Origin: Pseudomonas putida
Lineage (GTDB): Bacteria; Pseudomonadota; Gammaproteobacteria; Pseudomonadales; Pseudomonadaceae
NCBI RefSeq assembly: GCF_016406145.1
Contig: NZ_CP066306.1
Span: forward strand, 1,860,001 to 1,924,000
Reading direction: 5' to 3'
DNA length: 64,000 bases
Below the pieces are notes generated by a model. That model searched no databases and had not been told where the DNA came from. It saw only the letters and a program-made list of their open reading frames with translations. The stretch's first letter is position 1, and each line of letters starts with the position of its first letter. A program made the translations under genes and the position numbers. This document shows positions 63,183-64,000 of this stretch, piece by piece.

Positions 63183-63887
63183 TCATTGGCGCGGATGGTC
63201 ATCCGGGATGTTCAGTTCGATGCCCATACGCTGCCCTTCGGCAAGGATGTGCTGGCGCATCTGGGCGCTGGCCTGGGCACTGTTGCGGTCGCGAATGGCG
63301 CGTACCACGGCTTCGTTTTCCTTGAGCCGAGCAGCAAGGTGTTCGGGTGAGTTGCGCAGCATGTTGGCGCTTTGCTTGAGGGCATTGCCGGTCTGCTGTA
63401 CCACGCTCTGGAAAATCGGGTTGGTGGTCAGTGCGAACAGCGCCTCGTGGAAGGCGATGTAGGCCTTGGCCCCGGCATCGCTGTCATCGGCATCCAGCGC
63501 TTCGCGCATGTCCATCAGGGTCAGGCGTAGCTGGCCGATGTCCTGGCTGTTGGCCGATTGCGCCACCAGGCCGACGATGAACGGTTCGAGGGTGTAGCGC
63601 AGCTCCAGGACATCGGCCAGGCTCGCTGCAGTGCTGCTGTCGACGCCTGGTTCCAGCACGGCCGGTTCGGCATCCAGCACCAGCACGCCCTTGCCCGGCA
63701 TGGAGCGCACCAGGCCGAGGGTCTCCAGCACGGTCACGGCTTCGCGCAGGCTGGGGCGGCTGATGCCCAACTGTTCGGCCAGCTCGCGCTGGCCAGGCAG
63801 CATGTCGCCGGAGCGCCACTGGCCGCGGGCCAGGGCCTGGCGCAGTTTTTCCACCACTGAGTTGACGACGGTCGATGAGCTGATCAC
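63183..63887 (-). CDS. GntR-family (FadR/FCD) transcriptional regulator
   Basis: This 234-aa protein has the winged helix KLRQALARGQWRSGDMLPGQRELAEQLGISRPSLREAV (about 14-55) and an FCD effector domain (AYIAFHEALFALTTN, QMRQHILAEGQRM). The start is GTG at 63887 with AGGAG 8 bases upstream. It is followed by the second GntR gene and preceded by a gene that enters from the right edge on the same strand, so it may be the last part of a larger catabolic operon continuing beyond the window. Confidence 0.88.
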   Translation of the reverse strand: MISSSTVVNSVVEKLRQALARGQWRSGDMLPGQRELAEQLGISRPSLREAVTVLETLGLVRSMPGKGVLVLDAEPAVLEPGVDSSTAASLADVLELRYTLEPFIVGLVAQSANSQDIGQLRLTLMDMREALDADDSDAGAKAYIAFHEALFALTTNPIFQSVVQQTGNALKQSANMLRNSPEHLAARLKENEAVVRAIRDRNSAQASAQMRQHILAEGQRMGIELNIPDDHPRQ

Positions 63888-63931
63888 GGTTTTCTCCTGA
63901 AAGGGCCGGCGTCAGCGCCGGCCACGTGGGC

Positions 63932-64000
63932 TCAGAATTCCTGTTGATGGGCGTTGGGCTGCTTGCGAGGCGCATGGGCAAAGCCGGGTTTGCCATCGAG
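63932..64000 (-). CDS. C-terminal end of a gene entering from the right edge
   Basis: Only the last 22 codons are inside the window (LDGKPGFAHAPRKQPNAHQ..., then EF and a TGA stop). The fragment is hydrophilic and basic, like the tail of a transporter or a cytoplasmic enzyme, but too short to identify. A GGCCGGC...GCCGGCC hairpin (63904-63923) lies between it and the GntR gene. Confidence 0.5.
   Translation of the reverse strand, partial: LDGKPGFAHAPRKQPNAHQQEF

Overview
The window reads as chromosomal DNA of a Pseudomonas of the putida group. The gene order lolCDE, CopRS-like two-component pair, queF, mlaA, PilZ, RssB/RssC-like pair, tal, dusA is the one I know from P. putida and P. aeruginosa. 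The core is GC-rich, and it carries the short palindromic repeats (GGAGCGG...CCGCTCC cores) usual in these genomes. No rRNA, tRNA or CRISPR array was seen.

Layout. (1) 1-14.8 kb, core: lipoprotein export (lolC partial, lolD, lolE), a copper-type sensor/regulator pair divergent from a cupredoxin, queosine biosynthesis (queF), outer-membrane lipid asymmetry (mlaA), a PilZ protein, a partner-switching response regulator plus STAS protein, a PhoD-like phosphatase, transaldolase and dusA. (2) 14.8-36.6 kb, an accessory catabolic island next to the 5' end of dusA. It begins with the truncated N-terminus of a dusA-type integrase and ends against a 5'-truncated, frameshifted glutathionylspermidine-synthase-family pseudogene. 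Its first part (15.6-29.3 kb) holds an HSL-type esterase, an SDR, a GldA-like dehydrogenase, a cyclase-family hydrolase, a tandem NTF2-like protein, a luciferase-like flavin monooxygenase, a cupin resembling 2,4'-dihydroxyacetophenone dioxygenase, an MFS importer, an SCP2-alpha/beta-hydrolase fusion, two LysR regulators and one LacI regulator. Its second part (29.6-36.3 kb) holds a 3-hydroxyacyl-CoA-dehydrogenase-like enzyme, a BKACE (DUF849), an ACS-type MFS transporter, an UxaA-type dehydratase, a GntR regulator and an SDR. (3) 37.4-45.3 kb, core: NAD-dependent formate dehydrogenase fdsGBA-D, an SbmA/YddA-like ABC protein and a YedK/HMCES-like protein. (4) 45.6-49.6 kb, a metal-resistance module (copB, a 38-codon ORF, copA, dmeF) whose last gene runs into the 3' end of arsB. 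(5) 50-56.9 kb, iron uptake: a FepA-type receptor, DUF3649/PepSY/DUF3325 inner-membrane proteins, a heme oxygenase and a histidine-phosphatase-like protein. (6) 57-64 kb: a TSUP permease, an amino-acid-type chemoreceptor, a LysR/PACE efflux pair, a lipoprotein of unknown function and two tandem GntR regulators.

Regulatory sequence ties several parts together. CTGACA-N5-GTAAT-type boxes lie upstream of both the cupredoxin/RR pair and copA, so one CopRS-like system may serve both. In the island, paired LacI-type operators flank the start of the SDR-led operon. One palindrome (GTGAT-n-TGTGATCACAG) precedes both GntR-linked transcription units. A GTATTGGGGAA...TCCCC motif precedes both the esterase and the flavin-monooxygenase operon. 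A common -35/-10 arrangement precedes the cupin and the MFS/hydrolase operon. These shared sites suggest that the scattered units form two regulons: one for an aryl-ketone- or ester-like compound, one for a hydroxy or sugar acid. Substrates are inferred, not shown.
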